DNA of 64,000 nucleotides, from the NCBI GenBank assembly GCA_005406025.1, contig BGZK01001612.1, positions 1 through 64,000 of the forward strand, given 5' to 3'. The position numbers were made by a program, and so were the translations under genes. The notes beneath the pieces were generated by a model. It was given only the letters and a program-made list of their open reading frames with translations. It was not told the DNA's origin and did not search any database. The DNA is from Eumeta japonica. Taxonomy: Eukaryota; Arthropoda; Insecta; Lepidoptera; Psychidae. Below are positions 33,830-43,760 of this stretch, one piece after another; position 1 is the first letter of the stretch, and each line of letters begins with the position of its first letter.

Positions 33830-34070
33830 CAATTTCGGTTTTATTTCTGGTTCGCATGTTGTTTCCGATCTCGATTTTAATCGTGAATCCGTTCTTAGTT
33901 CTAGTCCAAGTCTCGGTCTTGATCTCGATTCTAACTCTGGTTTAATCGACTCTTTGCCGATTATAGTCTCATTCTCAATCTCGTTTCTGATACCATTCTC
34001 GATTCCGATCCCGATCTTAATTTTGATCTGGTTCCTATACTCGAATCTCTATTTCAATCAAATCATTCCA
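33830..34070 (+). repeat. Degenerate (TCNGATCTCGATTC)-type short repeat
   Basis: Imperfect repeats of 6 and 12 bp with the words TCTCGATT, GATCCCGATC and TCTCGTTTC. Related strings appear in the interspersed repeats at 25880 and 35980, and in reverse sense at 42520 (AATCGACATCGATAATAGG), so this is probably the internal repeat zone of the same family. Confidence 0.5.
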
Positions 34071-34399
34071 CAGGTACGTATTATCTATATAAAAATTCTA
34101 TATTTTAATCCAGAATTCTGTTATCTATGTTGCAAATTTTATTCAAATTCGTTTAATTCTTTAGGCGTATATATCCATGTTAAAAAACTTCAATGTTCGT
34201 ACAGTGTATACCAATCGGTTACAAACGTGATTTAAAAATCAAACATAACTCTTTAAGCAGACAGATATTACGGTAAAACTATTTATTACATAGATACGCA
34301 ACACTGAATATAAGTACTAAAAGTATTAAAATTACCTGTACGATTTCTAACAAAGTTCAGGATACCTTTAAAAATAACCAGCTCTAGACTGTTGGTGAT

Positions 34400-34775
34400 T
34401 TGCTTACAAACATTTTCATTGGAATTGGTCCAAGAAACTTTCGACATAGATTCATTGATGCTGTCAGGGTCGGAGACGTCTTAGTACCTGCATTCCATCA
34501 GCGTTACTGAAGTGTTTCAACACAGGGTTCCAGGTCGTTTAGATGTTGCGTATGAGGACGGATCAGGCCATCAGCTGTCGATTGCCGAATTTATCCCAAG
34601 TAGCATATTTTGGAGGAGGCCTATGCCAATTGGCAAACGGACTTACGGAAAGTAAAGAAGCATCAAATACGTGAATAACTTAAAAATATATACATATATT
34701 ATAGTGAATTAGTTTAAGAAACAAATTGTAAATCTGTTGTCCGAATAAAAGGCTTTATTATTAGTATATTTTGGG
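34400..34775 (+). mobile_element. Non-LTR retrotransposon 3' terminal fragment
   Basis: The sequence TTTGGAGGAGGCCTATGCC at 34610-34628 matches the wording I recall from the 3' part of a very common lepidopteran LINE ('ttggaggaggcctatgcccagc'). The reading frame through it (HILEEAYANWQTDLRKVKK) supports a decayed C-terminal coding end. The tail AATAAAAGGCTTTATTATTAG near 34744-34764 is a typical element end. Upstream CGTCTTAGTACCTGCATTCC is consistent with older coding sequence but has stops. Confidence 0.6.
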
Positions 34776-34779
34776 TCGG

Positions 34780-34915
34780 AACAGCGTGTCTTATGGCCGC
34801 GATCCGAACCTGGGGTCTATCCCGGGTTCAGATCGAGGGTTAGTCCAATCAAAGCGGCGTACGAACGCGCTCGTTTGAACGTGCTCGGCTGTATGTGTCG
34901 GCAATACTATGGCTT
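34780..34915. repeat. GC-richer repeat related to 50690-50960
   Basis: CGATCCGAACCTGGGGTCTATC at 34799-34820 corresponds to CGATCTGAACCTAGGCTTTATC at 50718-50739. Surrounding words (GTTAGTCC, GCTCGTTTGAACGTGCTCGG) are weaker matches. Family unknown. Confidence 0.4.
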
Positions 34916-34935
34916 TTCTAACAAATATATACCAT

Positions 34936-35847
34936 ATGGAATCGATCATGCATCTTCCCGCAAATATTTATAATCTTCATCTTTTTTAAAAGACTTTTTC
35001 CAAAGAAAACATAGCAATTGGAGTAGCCATTTCTGAGAAAAATAACTTAGAATGTGAACGTGTAAGCTTATGAAAGTTTATGAACTACATCCTAAGCGAC
35101 AGTTGATGGATTAAATCCCTCTCCTTCCACCAACCGCTAGCTCCGTCATACGACACCTGAAAGCAGTGTGCGTTGTGGCGTAGCGAGTCGCGATCCAGCC
35201 GCCCGTTCGGTCGTTGAACTAGCACAGAAGTTTAGGCATTTTGTTAAAAGTGTTACGTTACGATATTGACGTTTTTGAAACTAATATTGCGTGTTATTAA
35301 TATTAAAGTGTTTAATAATGCTTTTCACACTATCGAATATGTAAACGTGATTTATTGTTAGGGAGTTTGCAGTGGTGACATTAATGCTTCTGTAAAACTT
35401 TTAGTAAAAATTACCCTTATAGTAAACAACCACTGAGTCCGCAAGTAATATTGCGTGCTGTGTATCGTTTACGAGATAATTTGCCTTACTTTGCCTTGTT
35501 TGTTTAGAGGTGAATGGAATACATGTGTAAAATAAGAGACCGAATATCAAAAAAACTATAATATATAGGTAAGTGACTTCACGATTTTTTTAAAAATGAT
35601 ACATCGTATAGCTTGAGCATAAGTTACAATTCGAGGCACGCTGCGCAGTGCGTGATTTGCTGTCGTCCGGTAAGGCGCTCGTATCTTTAGTCTGGTCGAG
35701 AATTTAGTGGGGTTGTATCTATACTATTTTACATTATTTATAAGCATATTTTCAACGATACATTTTTGTAACAGTTGCTTTGGCAGAGCTGTTCTAAAAA
35801 AGGAGCAGATTATGAATATTTGCGGGAAGATGCATGATCGATTCCAT
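34936..35847. mobile_element. ~0.9 kb element bounded by 41 bp inverted repeats
   Basis: The 41 bp at 34936-34976 are the reverse complement of 35807-35847 with one mismatch; both contain TCATGCATCTTCCCGCAAAT or its complement. Weaker inverted similarity runs about 30 bp further in (CTTTTTTAAAAGACTTTTTCC against its mirror near 35775-35805). The ends suggest a non-autonomous DNA transposon, but no clear target duplication is visible and there is no transposase frame. The interior is unusual. It has a GC-richer stretch at 35150-35235 (GTGGCGTAGCGAGTCGCGAT), then AT-rich sequence, then a good splice-donor-like ATAGGTAAGTGAC at 35569-35581. An alternative reading is a genuine 5' untranslated exon and promoter that happens to lie between inverted repeats. 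Confidence 0.6.
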
Positions 35848-35869
35848 CTTGTATAATATTAGATTTCTC

Positions 35870-36415
35870 TTAGGCTCCGCGTGGATATATATCAAATGAA
35901 ATATTTCATCTTTAAATTAACCGATTACACTGTTAACCACAATCCTGTTTTTTATTTCTTTTCAGGATTTCAGTTTTGTTTCCGCTTTCGATTCAGATTA
36001 TGGTTCCGATTTAAATTTTAGTTCTGTTCAAAACATGTATAATTCACCCACAGTTCTATCCGCGTGGACATAAAACAAATTATTTCAACTTTTATGTCTA
36101 TAATTAACGTTATCAACAATGATTTCGTTCTCAATATAGTACATACAAAAAAAAACTCAAATTCTTTTCATTGAAAAATACATAACAATGCAAATTTTAT
36201 TATTATGAAATGATGTCACTTACGTTTTTAATCCTGATCCCGGTCTTGCGCGCGCTTTTTATCTCGAAATATTTTTACAAAACAGGAACAAAAAAGGACA
36301 CAACAAAAAAGGGATCAACCAAATCGGTCGAGCCGTTCTCAAGTGATGCTCTTCCATACACGTGCCAATTGATTTTTATTTACACGGATTTTAAATTAAT
36401 GAGGAAAGCTCATTG
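35870..36415 (+). mobile_element. Interspersed repeat with CCGCGTGGATAT and GATTCCG blocks, copy 2
   Basis: Partner of 25775-26115. It contains CTCCGCGTGGATATATATCA, a degenerate GATTTCAGTTTTG..TTTCGATTCAGATTATGGTTCCG run, a second CCGCGTGGACATAAAAC at 36060-36076, and GAGCCGTTCTCAAGTGATGC at 36329-36348. The open frame at 36210-36416 lies in the repeat and is not a gene. Confidence 0.55.
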
Positions 36416-36419
36416 AATT

Positions 36420-36940
36420 CCTTTTTGGTGCTTGTGGTAACTGACTGGTAACGTACAAATATTATGGCCTGTTACAGACGTCCTAAAATAAGTTTATGAA
36501 GCAACAGAGTCGATGAAAAAAAGAAAGCAGTGTTATTTATCGTTTTAGGGGAGAGAAATGAAATACTAATTTTTCTTATTCATATCAAAGCTGATATTAA
36601 TTATGAGTAATGTTACGTTATTTAATGAAACACCGGGAAACCTCGAGAACGTCAGTAATTTCTTCTCTTTAGGAATATTTTTACTTTACTGAAAAGGGAA
36701 GTTGTTTTCTCGCTGAAAAATGCTGAACAATCATTCTTTAGTAACAAATAGCCAAGGACTCATTTGGACCTTTTTTTTCTCTGTTAAACCTCCTTTGGAG
36801 CACTCACAAATTACTATTTTGAATGTTTAGGTTAAGGATTTTTTAGATCACATTCAATTCTAGATTAGGAGATGCGTAAAATTCTCTCTATGGAATAAAA
36901 TTTACTTCCATGGTACAAGAATTAATTAAACCAACATAGA
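36420..36940. other. No feature supported
   Basis: AT-rich; no gene or repeat recognised. Confidence 0.55.
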
Positions 36941-36943
36941 GCT

Positions 36944-36996
36944 TGTGTCTTATTGGTTTATTATATTAGTCGGTTGTGTCTTATTGGTATATTATA
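36944..36996 (+). repeat. ~31 bp tandem duplication at the mariner left end
   Basis: TTGTGTCTTATTGGTTTATT.. and TTGTGTCTTATTGGTATATT.. start at about 36945 and 36975. The second copy runs straight into the mariner left end, and the first ends in a similar TATTAGTCGG word. Confidence 0.75.
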
Positions 36997-38146
36997 TTAG
37001 GTTGGAGAAAATGTTTTTTTTTTTGAATATTATTAGTAAAAAGTTGCAGTAAAATCTCTTAGGTAATGCTGTTTGTATCTGGCTACTTTTGATTCTATCA
37101 AATATATAACATTTTAAAAAAGAAAAATAAATAGTAATAACGGTGTCCCGCCCTTTTTCTATTGCTTTTCTGTCCACTAAAATGAGTGAATCTAATGTAA
37201 AAATTCGATACATTATGAAGTATTATTACAAAAAAGAGAAAAATGCGACAAAAGCCGCGAAATAAATTTATGCCGTTTATGAATCTATTGAAGGGTTGGT
37301 AAGAGTAGTATAAAACCGGTTCAAGTTTTTTCAGTTCGGTAATTTTAGTGTTAAACATAAAGTTCATTCTGGTCGATCGGTTACGGGTAAATTTGATGCC
37401 ATTTTGGAAAAAGTAGAGCAACATCCGCGTATTAGTTTTTACGACATATCTCAAGAGCTTAGTATTGACTACAAAACAGTTTTGACCCATTTCAAAAAAG
37501 CTGGAAATAGAAAAAAAATAGATACTTTGATCTTACACGCGCTCACTGAAAGAAATCTAATGAATCATGTACTTATTTGCAATTCTGAAACTCAATAAAA
37601 ACGAACCGTTTTCCAAAAGATTGATCACTGGTTTACCTACGACAAGAACATGCGAAAAGATCATGGCCCAAAGGCAAAACAAGTTCTGCGGACGATAGCG
37701 AAACCCGGATTTACTCGCAATAAGTTAATGCTATGTGTATGGTGGAATTGGAAGGGCATATTCATTATGAGTTTTTATCGCCGTGCAAAATCAACAATTT
37801 GAATCTCTATTGCCACCAGCTGATGAGACTCAAGCAAAAAGAGGAGAAAAAAAACGGCCAGAATAGATTAACAGAAAGGGTGTGGTTTTTCATCATGATG
37901 ACGCCAGACCACATACAGACCTTGCACCCTCAGAGTTTCACCTGTTTCCAAAACTACTTGTCGCAGTGTCTTGATCAGAAGTTCCGAATTATCTACAGCA
38001 ATGGAATTATGCCAATACTTACAAAATGACAAGTTGTCGAACAAAATAGGTAAAATATATATTATAAATAAATTAAAATAAAATATGATGAAAATTTATT
38101 TTGAATTTGTATATAAAACACGAAAAAACTTTTTCCCCAACCCTAT
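36994..38146 (+). mobile_element. Degenerate mariner element with both ends
   Basis: The left end (TTAGGTTGGAGAAAATG, from about 36997) is inverted at the right end (CTTTTTCCCCAACCCTA, ending at about 38144). TA bases sit at both junctions, as expected for mariner insertion at TA. The length of about 1.15 kb is slightly under the usual 1.3 kb, agreeing with the internal deletions described for its transposase. Substitutions between the ends show it is old. Confidence 0.88.
37182..38030 (+). pseudogene. Mariner (D,D34D) transposase pseudogene
   Basis: A start codon at 37182 opens an N-terminal part with RYIMKYYYKKEKNATKAAK that is stopped at 37263-37265. A later frame carries the helix-turn-helix side (SIDYKTVLTHFKKAG, 37460-37505), then the HALTERNLMNH block. 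The first catalytic Asp is gone: ATCACTGGTTTACC at 37624-37637 jumps from the ITG before the 'DEKW' motif to the FTYD after it, a deletion of about 13 bases. LCVWWNWKG follows at 37729-37758, with a frameshift just after. The second Asp is present (HHDDARPHT, GAT at 37897-37899). The third is Glu (LAPSEFHLF, GAG at 37933-37935), only 11 residues after the second instead of 34, so about 69 bases are deleted there. No activity is possible. Confidence 0.9.
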
Positions 38147-38395
38147 ATGAAGTACAATTTAAGAATTGTTATAATGATTTACGAAATTTTTGAAAATAGT
38201 TTATCAATGATCTTATTTTAATAATAATGGAAGTTATGAAAACGAGTTTAATTATTTGTATCTAATCACAGTTTAAGGTTATAAGACTAAAGTGCATATG
38301 AAACTAAAATATATGGTGGTATTTTTGGGTATCTCAAGACATTTAAAAGTGTATTATATTTTTCTGAATTGCTTTATACTACAGTTAAATTATAT

Positions 38396-38890
38396 AAAAA
38401 AAGTGCCACTTCGGGAGTGCCGACAGAAGAGAAAACTTAAACAATTACATGCGTATTTTTTAAATAGTCAGGAAATATTTTATTGTGCAGGAAACACTTT
38501 TAAACGAAGCATGTTTTTATTCATTATTATAAACTACTACTACAAAAATTATATTACAATTTTCATTCGATGTGTGTACATGTAAAATAATACATATTAT
38601 TTTACACACAAAAATTGCAATCTATTGCTTAAAACGTAAATTTACAAATACAATACGAAAAATTCCGACATGAACATATATCTATATTGTATATATGTGC
38701 ACAATATGTTTATATATTATATTATCAATGTTTTTCAACCCAAACTCAACTCTCGTGTAAACGGGGTCAATATATGCATATACTTATATACAGAGGTGTT
38801 GTTTACGGTAATGGTAATAGGGTAGCGAGTTCAGTTGTTTTTTCTCATCTCAAAAATGCCCAACGCACCTAAAGAAGTTTCCACTTCAAA
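38396..38890 (+). mobile_element. Uncharacterised ~500 bp interspersed repeat, copy 2
   Basis: Partner of 27327-27830 in the same orientation: GGGAGTGCCGACAGAAGAG, AGTCAGGAAATATTTTATTG, CTACAAAAATTATATTACAA, AATACATATTATTTTACAC, TTTACAAATACAATACGAAA, CCAAACTCAACTCTCGTGTA, AACGGGGTCAATATATG, TTACGGTAATGGTAATAGGG and AAAAATGCCCAACGCACC. It begins only about 250 bp downstream of the mariner right end. Short open frames inside are not conserved with copy 1, arguing against coding. Confidence 0.85.
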
Positions 38891-40399
38891 ATTAATAAGA
38901 ACATAGGCAAGAGTTTTATGTAATGATTCTAAAATCCGACAGCACGATTGCTCTCTACATCTGACACTTGGGCAAGAATTTTCAATTTGGCTTTTGCAAC
39001 CATCCCTCTTGTGCAATTTTGTTACTTAGTTTCGAGAAAATTTTAACCATTTCTAATCTGGTATCTGAAAAGACTTAAAAGTTTAGTTTGCCGCATCTCT
39101 ATTGTACCTCAGTCTCTTTGCACCCAGGTGTAAATAAATGTTTATTTGTTGACTTTACCCATATTTTAATAATGTGACTCAACGAGAAGCATACAAATTA
39201 CGGTTAGTATATTTCTCTATACAATCGAATTTGTGTGCAATTTCAAAGGTGGCTGAAATTAGACCTGACTAACAGCTAAAATAGCATAAAAATTAAGAAA
39301 TCTATTGACGATGTTGTCATTGAAAATAATTGCGCCCAATTTCAACAGATAAACCAATAGGTATGTATTTTAATAGTAATAATTGTTTATAAAAATAGAA
39401 TTTTGATTTGATGTCAGATCACTTGACGCGATCAAATTATATATGTACTGTGACTCATCATCACTCATAAATATAAAGTGCATAACGTGAAATTTCCTCA
39501 TCAATGGGTCATCGTTGTATTTTGAAAAGTAGACTATGAATCATATGAAAATTTTAGGTTGTTAACAAGATATATGCCATGCTGGTTGCTGTAAGCAAAA
39601 AAAAAAAAATAATGAATCCTTAATAGGTGTTTTCTTAAAAAAATTAGCATTATTAATTTTTAGACTTTTTAGTGATTCGGAACATTCATGTAAATAAAAA
39701 TTTTAATATTAATACTAAGTCTTTTTCTTTTTAAATTTTTCCTGTGGGTATTATTACGTATGAAGTCGGGCATGAAGACGAAATTTGAGTTCTGTCAATA
39801 GAAAATTACAAAAACAGTGATACTAAGAAAGTGAGATTAGTGTCTTATAAGACTGTAATATTGTTTCCTTTCTTTTCCTAAATAACTAATGATATTATTT
39901 TATAATTTATTAATGACAGAATACCCACATTATCAAAATCCCCATTATTACATATTTTTACTTGGCACCACGCTCAACTCCTAACTGAATTTCCAATGAC
40001 AGCTAATAATGGACTTCAAAATGTAGAAAGTTTTATGTTTAATTTTAAACCTCCACCTCATTTATGCATATGGTATGCACAAAGGGCGGGCAAGGTCACA
40101 TGTTGAAATCAGTTGAGCTCAGAATATTCTGAAAAGTTGTTGCATGGTGCTTCCATTTCAATACTGTGTTTGGTACGCTATGAAAGCGCCCAAACAGACT
40201 CATATTTTAACTACTCTTCTTGATAGATATATCTATGTATGAGTTTTAAGTTTTTTTATGTGGTTGAGACAAATGAACATTAGTAATTATTAATTACACC
40301 AATATTTTTTATCAAAATAACAAAACCGGTGTGGACTTATTGTATTGTGCTAACAGATTTCGAATTGCATATATGCAATCTCTCCTTTTAAATTGTTTA
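38891..40399. other. No feature supported
   Basis: AT-rich sequence with no recognised coding frame, repeat or island. Confidence 0.6.
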
Positions 40400-40795
40400 G
40401 TCCCCCGTGTGCGCCGCTAGTTGCCCTTTATATCGTGACGTCACGATAGCCAACGGTGTGACGTCATAAATCAGTGCAGATGGCGATTCCCCAGCGGCCG
40501 TTCTCATTCGAAAGCTCCACCAAACTTATTTAGTGGAATTGCCGGTGCATATTTAAGGTGGCCGTAAAACGGAGCCCGCGCCCCGAGCAGGTCTCGACGG
40601 GCTCGTAGGGCGGGGAAGGGCGCGATGAAAAACTGACTCAATCACACTTACCCTCTCTCAGCAGTCGAGGAGCTGAGTAAATCGCGTCGAGGGTTGTATT
40701 GCCGTTTAGCGTCACGCGGAGAATGCGCCCGGCGGACGCGGCCGTAGACTGCTAACCGTCGTCACGGCAACGGCCGGTCGTTAAAATAAAAACGT
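40400..40795. promoter_or_regulatory. GC-rich island with two full CRE sites
   Basis: Two perfect TGACGTCA sites lie at 40436-40443 and 40459-40466, 23 bp apart start to start, about two DNA turns. The first is the centre of an 18 bp perfect palindrome, TATCGTGACGTCACGATA (40431-40448). GC- and CpG-rich sequence continues to 40795 (GAGCCCGCGCCCCGAGCAGG, GCGCCCGGCGGACGCGGCCG). CRE sites bind CREB/ATF bZIP dimers; paired full sites are typical of cAMP or stress-responsive promoters or enhancers. No coding frame with recognisable content follows within the island. Confidence 0.55.
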
Positions 40796-41879
40796 GAAAA
40801 TCAAACGAGAAATAAAACGGTCAAGTGCGGGTTGGAGAATGAAAGGTTTTATTGTCGGTGACATTGTTCGCGTAACTTTACACTCAATCAAAAAAAAAAA
40901 TACATATAAACTATGGACAGTGCAATCTGAGAGTCCAAGCAGTGATCAAAGGAAATCAAAAAAGAAATTACAAGCGGTGTGATTCAAACAGCTGTTTAAT
41001 TAATAGGGTTCATATGATAAACAGAGTTTTACTTATTTCTTTTATATGCACGGTTATAGGAGGTTGCATATCAAAGGAATCTTATGATGTTAAATCTAAA
41101 TACCTGTCTATTTTTTAGACGCCATATAGGTTCTGTTGTTTTCAAATGCTTCAAAAAATATTTTCATATCAAACTTCAATAAAAATCAGAGTTCAGAGAT
41201 TATTATATCTACGTTTATTTTATTTTGTAAGTACCATTTTCAGTATTTCCTTTATGTATGTAGAGGTTTATGTACAGAAATACCGCTATTTGTCAAATAC
41301 CTTAAACATTTTAGAAGACATAAAGAACATATTTGCGAATTTATTTTTGAGAATTTTTACCTATTCTGAAATGTTTAAATTGTTTGTTTGAAAGTTTCTA
41401 AAATCTGGTCATATTAAGAAAGTATGAACATTTGAAATTCATTTGATACGGCACGAGAATTATGTTGAATAATTGTGCCAAAGGAAAATAGTAATTTTTT
41501 TTCTAAAGGTTACTTCTAAAATTGAGTAAATTGCTGCTGCACACTAAACCACGGTAGCAGCCACTAGACCCAGCTACCAGCTGTAGCCACTAGCGGCGGC
41601 ACTTGACAATAAAGATTAGTCACTGGTGGCCTAGTAGTATCCGCATTTTCGACTATTCTTCTCAATATTAAAAAGGGACCAGATGTATTTGCCTACGAAC
41701 GGTAATGGTTTTCATTAAATTATTGATTTCATTTTAGGAGTGGATTGAAACGTTGACCATTAAATCAACAACGCGCAGTTCGTCATCGTTACCAGATACC
41801 TCCAATTATCATTTTTAAAAATGTATAAAATTTTTAAATTGCTTTGTAAAGAATTAAATTTATAACCAGACAAGTTTTT
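40796..41879. other. No gene; short GC-richer patch
   Basis: 41535-41610 holds imperfect duplicates of GTAGC(AG)CCACTAG (ACGGTAGCAGCCACTAGAC and CTGTAGCCACTAGCGGCGGC), likely a decayed small repeat. Otherwise AT-rich. Confidence 0.5.
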
Positions 41880-42065
41880 CAAATATTTTTGTGGGATGCG
41901 GGCGGGATGAAGCCTGCGACTGCGGTCGGGCGTGCGCGGGCGGCGGGCGTCAAACCGCGACCACGAGCAGTGGGCGGCGACGACGCTCGCTTGTGGCTTA
42001 GACACGGCCACTCGAACGCTCAATTTGCGCTGCTGCCATATAAAATGTATGAAAAATGTCGTTCA
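41880..42065. repeat. GC-rich repeat-like stretch ending in CCATATAAAATGTATGAAAA
   Basis: GGGATGCGGGCGGGATGAAG, GTGCGCGGGCGGCGGGCGTC and GTGGGCGGCGACGACGCTCG are followed by GCTGCTGCCATATAAAATGT. Insect genomes contain interspersed repeats with a GC-rich head and a 'ccatacaaaatgtatgaaa' end; this resembles one but no second copy is in the window. Open frames here are Ala/Arg-rich and not credible. Confidence 0.35.
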
Positions 42066-42479
42066 GAACCAGTGACGGTCACTAGTAGCTATATGCCAAA
42101 ACGCGCCTTATTATTTAAATGTATGCTATTTGCTTATAGCTAGGTATTCATAATATAAAAAACGTAAAAAAATATGTTAGTATGGGTCTTTGTTACACGC
42201 TGATCATTGGACGGATCGTAATTGGAACTTCAACCATACGACGCGGAACTGTTTGTAGATGGTCATATGCTATTCATAATCAAAAAATCAAAAGTATGTT
42301 TGAGAGGACGTTTATCATACGCTGACGGTTGGACGGATTTTAATCAAATGTGGATTATGTTCTTAATTAGTATATACCTACCTTATATAACAAGATTATC
42401 TTTTATGTAAAACATATATAAATACCAGTAATAATGGTAATGTGTTATTATTTATATCCATGGCCAAGAAAGACCAAAA

Positions 42480-42958
42480 TTGACATCAATACTGCTTTTG
42501 GAATAGTGGGACTGGGGTTGGACCCCATAATGGAACCAGAATCGACATCGATAATAGGATGGTGATCGGGAGCAGGACTGTCAGCGAAAACTGCTAATAT
42601 TTAAATAGAATAAATAGTTTACGCTCAGAGAAACGGACGGGTAACGACTGTAATATATACAATGAAAATGTTTTTTTTGTTACACAATCCCCTTAAAATT
42701 ACTGAACGTATCTGTGTAGAACTACTTTGACCGTTCAATGCGGAATCATTTATACTCGTAAGACGGTTTTAAGATTCTTTAACGTTATGTTTTTTGGACG
42801 TCTGTTGCAGTAGAAGTAGTAATTATCACCACCATTAATGCCCAAGGAGGGCCTAGATCGGTATCCAGATGTTTATTGGAATCGAGGGCGAGACGGGACC
42901 GAACCCGTTAGTGGAACCAGAATTGACTACGCCCAGCGAAGCGGGCGGGTGACTGCTA

Positions 42959-42959
<1 letters not shown>
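42480..42959 (+). mobile_element. Helitron-like 3' terminal region
   Basis: The last bases are a hairpin CGCCCAGCGAAGCGGGCG (42930-42947), then GGTGACTG and CTAG (42956-42959) followed by T. A GC-rich hairpin about a dozen bases before CTRR, with insertion beside T, is the defining Helitron 3' end. Upstream, two related blocks (GGAACCAGAATCGACATCG at 42532-42550 and GGAACCAGAATTGACTACG at 42914-42932) and an ACTGCTAATAT word suggest two partial tandem ends. No Rep/helicase frame, so it is non-autonomous. The 5' end was not located. Confidence 0.6.
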
Positions 42960-43002
<43 letters not shown>

Positions 43003-43033
43003 ATTTATTTAATATATATAAATATATATATTA
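42960..43033. repeat. (AT)n microsatellite directly after the Helitron-like end
   Basis: About 17 uninterrupted AT steps (42960-42994) and then imperfect AT sequence. The element may have inserted into, or seeded, this tract. Confidence 0.9.
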
Positions 43034-43675
43034 AATGGCTATCTCGGAAGGGGTTTTAATGATTTCCAATTTTTTTTTTATTTTGATGAAGATTGCTTTT
43101 AAAGTTTTTATCACGTTTCTTTTAGAGAAAGCACACATATAGATAAACAATTGTAAGTGTTGCTTTATTTAGCGACATTTAGTAGCATTTTGAGGCAATC
43201 AACAATGTAAAATAACATAGCATCATAATAATATAGCATCAATACGCTATGTTATTATTTCTTAACAACCATGATCAAATGGCACTACATGATATAACTA
43301 CATATGGAACTATACGTGTTATTATAAACATAAATATTTTATCTTGCCAATGAATATAAAAACATTTCTGTGCGAAGATGTAGAGCAAAGCTCAGTTGCT
43401 TAGGTAGTTCACTATTAGGTATATATATATATGTTTTCATAGGCTTCTTCTACCATAAAATTTCATTTTAGTACAAAGTAGGATACCGTTCTACACTAAA
43501 CAGAATATTTACATAACTTACAATCCACATAAACCATGGTAATCTCACACAAAAGATGGAAAGCGAGAGGGTCTTTTGCCTTCAAACGTCTGCCATAAAA
43601 CGAGTATAATAATGTTATCTCACTCGGATCTACTGTTATCTGTCTCGGGGTAGTTCTCTCGCTTGTTATTTTTAC
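43034..43675. other. No gene; one 11 bp stem-loop
   Basis: AATAACATAGC at 43211-43221 pairs perfectly with GCTATGTTATT at 43246-43256. The intervening ATAATATAGCATC adds a partial repeat of one arm. No other structure. Confidence 0.5.
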
Positions 43676-43760
43676 CCTTTTTAGGGTTTCACAGTCAAAT
43701 CAAGAGCCCTTATAGTTTCTTCACGTCTGTTCGTCCGTTGTGCCGGTTATGGCAATGTAA
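43676..43760 (+). mobile_element. Interspersed repeat head (GAGCCCTTATAG type)
   Basis: TTAGGGTTTCACAGTCAAAT, CAAGAGCCCTTATAGTTTC and GTCTGTTCGTCCGTTGTG match the layout of 60720-60850 and 61735-61830. In insects this family runs 'agggttccgtac..ggaacccttataggatcact..gtccgtctgtc'. The rest of the copy downstream is too decayed to follow. Confidence 0.5.

Noticed and set aside
37404..38029. Separate small genes within the 37-38 kb region
   Set aside because: The two plus-strand frames are pieces of one mariner transposase broken by deletions and frameshifts.
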